64,000 nucleotides of DNA from CAVUWL01 sp963787415 (lineage in GTDB: Bacteria; Actinomycetota; Thermoleophilia; Solirubrobacterales; 70-9), in contig CAWBCO010000007.1 of assembly GCA_963787415.1 (NCBI GenBank), forward strand, positions 62,001-126,000, written 5' to 3'. A program made the translations under genes and the position numbers. A model generated the notes under the pieces. It was not told the origin of the DNA. It did no database searches and saw only the letters and a list, made by a program, of their open reading frames with translations. Below are positions 60,849 to 64,000 of this stretch, one piece after another. The number at the start of each line of letters is the position of its first letter. Position 1 is the stretch's first letter.

Positions 60849-62362
60849 ATTTCCACGCACCCCACCTTGACTACGCCGGGCTCTCGCCGCTGATCGCACT
60901 CACGGTTGGCCTCTGCCTGGTCATTTTGGTAGGCGCCTTCGCGCGCACCAAGCAGTTGCCGGCGGCGTTGACTCTGATAGTCCTCGCCGCCACCGCCGGA
61001 TTGCTGATCTGGCAATGGGATGGAGCCAAGGTTTTGGTCAGCGGTGCCCTTCGCCTCGATGACCTCGCGATCTCGATCTCTTTGATCGCCGTGCTCACCG
61101 CGGCCTTCGCCGTCGTTTTCTCGATCGGCGAGCCAGCCGCCGATCGAGCCGGTCAAGGCGAGTACCACGCGCTGCTGCTCGGCTCGCTGCTCGGTATGAC
61201 GCTGCTGGCCGAGGCACAGAATCTGGTCAGCTTCTTCGTCGCGATCGAGACCCTCTCGATCCCCCTCTACATCCTCTGCGCCGCCAACCTTCGCGAGCAC
61301 TCGCTTGAGTCTGGGTTCAAGTACCTGATCGTCGGCTCGCTCGGCTCGGCGACCCTGCTCTACGGAATGGCCTTCATCTACGGCGGCAGCGGATCGACCA
61401 ACTTCGGCGCGATCGCGGCGACGATCGCCCACAAGGGCCTGCTCGGCGATCCCTTGATCTTGCTCGGAATCGCGATGGCGACAGTGGGACTCGCCTTCAA
61501 GACCTCGATCGCACCGTTTCACCAGTGGACCCCGGATGTCTATGAGGGAGCCCCGACTCCGATTACCTCCTTCATGGCGGTTGCCACCAAGGCGGCGGCC
61601 TTTGCGGTCTTCATCCGCTTCTTCGATGTCGCGCTGGCGCCGCAGGCGAGCGAGTGGCAGCCGGCGCTCGCGGCGCTCGCGGCAATCTCGATCGTGGTCG
61701 GCAACGTTGGTGCACTTGGGCAGACTTCGCTGAAGCGTCTGATGGGCTACTCGGGCGTCGCGCAGGCGGGCTACATGCTGGGCGGCATCGTCGTCGCCTC
61801 AAGCGCCGGAATCAATGCCCTCGTCTTCTACCTCGCCGTCTATGCCTTCATGAACCTTGCCGCATTTGCGGTGATCATCGCCCGCGAGCGAGAGACCGCC
61901 TATGGCGATGAGATCCGCGCTGTTCAGGGTCTGGGGCGGGAACGCCCGCTGCTCGCCTGGCCGCTGACGATCGCAATGCTCGGCCTGGCGGGCTTGCCGG
62001 CGACGGCGGGCTTCATCGGCAAGCTCTATCTGATCGAGGCCCTCGTCGAAGGCAACTACACCTGGCTGGCGGTTTTCATCGCGGTCGGCACGATGATCTC
62101 CCTCGTCTATTACCTGCGGGTTATCGCCGCAATGTGGATGCGGGCAGAGGGGGAGGCGGCGCCACACGGCGTCCCGGCGCCGGCAATCGCCGGAGCATCG
62201 CCGGAAGCCGATCCGATCGACCCCGGCGCCGGCAAGCGGCTCTACCTCCTCGCTCCCGCCCTGCTCGCCGCCGCCGCGGTCATCTTATTCGGCCTCATCC
62301 CCCAGCCCCTGGTCGAGTTCGCCCAGCATGCCGGGGCCTCGATCTCCCAGTTCCACCCCTAA
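60845..62362 (+). CDS. nuoN: NADH-quinone oxidoreductase subunit N
   Basis: 505 residues from the ATG at 60845 (ATGA with nuoM). Antiporter-like subunit with FKTSIAPFHQWTPDVYEGAP and LKRLMGYSGVAQAGYMLGG. Last gene of the operon. A polar loop near residues 445-465 is Ala/Pro-rich. Confidence 0.95.
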   Translation: MNFHAPHLDYAGLSPLIALTVGLCLVILVGAFARTKQLPAALTLIVLAATAGLLIWQWDGAKVLVSGALRLDDLAISISLIAVLTAAFAVVFSIGEPAADRAGQGEYHALLLGSLLGMTLLAEAQNLVSFFVAIETLSIPLYILCAANLREHSLESGFKYLIVGSLGSATLLYGMAFIYGGSGSTNFGAIAATIAHKGLLGDPLILLGIAMATVGLAFKTSIAPFHQWTPDVYEGAPTPITSFMAVATKAAAFAVFIRFFDVALAPQASEWQPALAALAAISIVVGNVGALGQTSLKRLMGYSGVAQAGYMLGGIVVASSAGINALVFYLAVYAFMNLAAFAVIIARERETAYGDEIRAVQGLGRERPLLAWPLTIAMLGLAGLPATAGFIGKLYLIEALVEGNYTWLAVFIAVGTMISLVYYLRVIAAMWMRAEGEAAPHGVPAPAIAGASPEADPIDPGAGKRLYLLAPALLAAAAVILFGLIPQPLVEFAQHAGASISQFHP

Positions 62363-62367
62363 TTCGC

Positions 62368-62715
62368 TTGCTCCACCACGTCTCGATCGAGGTCGCGCCG
62401 GCGCAGATCGAGCGCGCCACCGAATTTTGGCGGCTGCTCGGTTTCACCTCGCTTCAACCGCCCCCTGCGTTGTCAGGGTCCGCCGTGTGGCTCGAGCGCC
62501 AGGGGACGCAGGTTCACCTGATCAGCACCGAGACTCCAACCGTGCCGGATCAAGGCCATCTCGCGGTCATCTCGCCCGACTTTGAGACAGCGCTCGCCCG
62601 CCTCAGCGAAGCTGGCTTCGAGGTCAGCAACAAACGCGAACTTTGGGGCTCCCCGCGGGCTCTCGCGATCGCCCCCGGCGGCCATCGGGTCGAGCTGATC
62701 AGAAACGCCCCCTAG
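62368..62715 (+). CDS. VOC-superfamily protein (glyoxalase-like)
   Basis: About 115 residues. The fold is clear from LLHHVSIEVAPAQIERATEFWRLLGF (in parts) and the C-terminal ALAIAPGGHRVELIR. The start must lie after the nuoN stop, leaving TTG 62368 or a rare ATT at 62362; no ATG is available. It follows nuoN directly and may be cotranscribed. Its reaction is unknown. It is not closely similar to the VOC protein at 2006-2392. Confidence 0.7.
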   Translation: MLHHVSIEVAPAQIERATEFWRLLGFTSLQPPPALSGSAVWLERQGTQVHLISTETPTVPDQGHLAVISPDFETALARLSEAGFEVSNKRELWGSPRALAIAPGGHRVELIRNAP

Positions 62716-62779
62716 CAGCATCGACGGCAGCCGCCCCGCCCCCTGATAGTGCCGCTGCTCGTCATCGCCCGCGGCTACG

Positions 62780-64000
62780 ATGGCCCCGGTGCGCTACCCG
62801 GTCGAGCCCTTCACCTCCGCAGAGAGAGCGATTCTGGCTCCCCACTTCACCAATCTCGAGCGCCCGGTGTTTGCTTTGGTGAATTTGCCAGAGACCGTCA
62901 AGGGAGCTCTTTTTGCCCGCTATTCCCGCTATTCGGGGACAGTTAGGCGACTCTACATCGAGGAGTTTGCCGACGACGCCAGACCTGGTGGACGGCCCTT
63001 TGATTCCGAGGAGGGGGAGCGCGCCGCGCGCCTTTATGAGCGCGTCTTCCTCGGCTACGGCGATGATTCAATCGCCCAGGTGGGGGGCGCCCACATCGCC
63101 TGTGAGTGGGTCTCCAATGTCCTCACCAAGGTGCTTCAGCGTGGGCGTCTCGCCGCCTACCTCGAGCAGTCCACCCGCTACATCCCCTACGACAGATCGC
63201 TGCCGCCGGAGGCCGGAGGCGGCTACCGCTATCGCCGCGAAGGTGACCTCGGCCCGCTGTTTGAGGCGGCGATGGATGAGATCTTTGGGATTTACTCGCG
63301 ATCATTGGGGGAGGTCGAGAACTGGGCGGCCGAGCGCTGGCCTCGCGGCAACCAGGAGCCCGAGGGCGCCTGGCGGCGCTCGATCCGCGCCAAGGCGCTC
63401 GATCTACTGCGCGGCCTGCTCCCCGCGGCGACGCTCAGCCACGTCGGCATCTATGCCTCAGGGCAGGCGTATGAGCAGTTGATCCTGCGCCTGATCAGCT
63501 CGCCCTTGCCGGAGGCGCGGGAGTACGGGGGGATGATCCTCGGCGAGCTCCAACAGGTGATGCCCAGCTTCGTCTCACGCGTGGAGCGGCCTGAGCGCGG
63601 CGGCGAGTGGGTCACCTACTTAAAGGCGCGCCGCGCCGCGACAGAGGGCTGGGTGTCGCGCCTTGGCCTTGACCGCCGCGGCGCCGGTGAGAACGCCCCC
63701 TCGGTCGAGCTGGTACATGTTGATGGCAGCGAGGAGGACCTACTCTCCTCCTGCCTGTTTGAGTCAGCAGCCACCACCGAGACCGAGATCCTCGCCCGCA
63801 TCGATGTCTTGGACCGCTCAGAGCGAGCCGAGTTGATGGGCGCCCTGGTTGGCGAGCGGCTGAACCGACGCCACCGCCCCGGCCGCGGCTTTGAGGCCCT
63901 GCGCTACCGCTTTGAGATCGTCTCTGACTACGGCGCCTTCCGCGACCTGCAGCGCCACCGAATGCTGAACTGCCAATGGCAACGCCTTGGACCCGACCTC
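62780..64000 (+). CDS. ThyX-like flavin-dependent thymidylate synthase family protein, 3' end missing
   Basis: An open frame starts at ATG 62780 (MAPVRYPVEPFTSAERA) and runs to the window edge, at least 407 residues, longer than the usual 220-300 of ThyX. The first half carries GYGDDSIAQVGGAHIACEWV and LEQSTRYIPYD, which recall the ThyX Ser/Arg substrate region. The second half restarts the fold at about residue 305 and reaches RDLQRHRMLNCQWQRLG, like the ThyX RHR motif. It therefore looks like a two-domain ThyX relative. If active it makes dTMP from dUMP with FAD and methylene-folate; catalytic activity is unproven. Confidence 0.75.
   Translation, partial: MAPVRYPVEPFTSAERAILAPHFTNLERPVFALVNLPETVKGALFARYSRYSGTVRRLYIEEFADDARPGGRPFDSEEGERAARLYERVFLGYGDDSIAQVGGAHIACEWVSNVLTKVLQRGRLAAYLEQSTRYIPYDRSLPPEAGGGYRYRREGDLGPLFEAAMDEIFGIYSRSLGEVENWAAERWPRGNQEPEGAWRRSIRAKALDLLRGLLPAATLSHVGIYASGQAYEQLILRLISSPLPEAREYGGMILGELQQVMPSFVSRVERPERGGEWVTYLKARRAATEGWVSRLGLDRRGAGENAPSVELVHVDGSEEDLLSSCLFESAATTETEILARIDVLDRSERAELMGALVGERLNRRHRPGRGFEALRYRFEIVSDYGAFRDLQRHRMLNCQWQRLGPDL

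Noticed and set aside
1..64000. tRNA, rRNA or CRISPR array
   Set aside because: Reading the gaps showed no T-loop/acceptor pairing for tRNA, no rRNA signatures and no regularly spaced short repeats.

Overview
The window is GC-rich, has many GTG and TTG starts and tightly overlapping operons, and reads as chromosomal DNA of an actinobacterium. Several features point to the class Thermoleophilia (Solirubrobacterales and relatives): secreted proteins whose N-terminus combines a 'VALIALFAALGGTAWA' signal with Gln-Leu/Lys-Leu repeats, a secreted beta-rich family with a GLPTCSA-type motif, a GH5 enzyme with a long Ala/Arg-rich C-terminal extension, an F420-type oxidoreductase, and an archaeal-looking TopA in an actinobacterial topA-tmk-holB order. 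The lineage is inferred from gene content; no rRNA or tRNA gene was found.

Layout. 1-8.8 kb: the 3' part of a GH5 glycosidase, about 830 bases with no credible gene, a VOC protein, a decayed NmrA-like gene behind a FAD oxidoreductase and divergent from a MocR regulator, an FMN-dependent hydroxyacid oxidase, a GFA protein and a DapA-family aldolase. 8.8-18.2 kb: a locus of secreted proteins and lipoproteins of unknown function, present as two 3.6-kb direct copies (9308-12908 and 14623-18214) flanking a wax-ester synthase/diacylglycerol acyltransferase. The copies are near-identical except for short, strongly diverged patches inside three of the genes. 18.4-29.3 kb: GNAT, a small membrane protein, YbjQ, a two-component system, a GT2/DUF2304 pair, topA-tmk-holB, a sugar-nucleotide epimerase and a siroheme-pathway dehydrogenase. 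29.4-47.7 kb: a hemolysin III-type protein with 11-residue repeats, B12-dependent ribonucleotide reductase, cytochrome P450, an HSL-family esterase, a sulfatase, a FtsX-type ABC exporter, a HAD phosphatase, a frameshifted thioesterase, a CAP protein, MsrB, a NarL-type regulator, SerS, cytochrome c, a flavin reductase and a deazaflavin-dependent oxidoreductase. 47.8-62.4 kb: a complete 14-gene nuoA-N operon for respiratory complex I. 62.4-64 kb: a VOC protein and the 5' part of a ThyX-like gene that runs off the window.

How they work together. Complex I, the membrane-anchored cytochrome c and the flavin/F420 enzymes point to an aerobic respiratory metabolism. NrdJ, Tmk and the ThyX-like protein would supply deoxynucleotides by routes needing B12 and FAD. 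WS/DGAT, P450, HSL esterase and the thioesterase suggest neutral-lipid storage and turnover. The least explained part is the duplicated secreted-protein locus: six tightly coupled genes in copy A, five plus a truncated sixth in copy B, with mosaic divergence that looks like recombination with another relative of the family.
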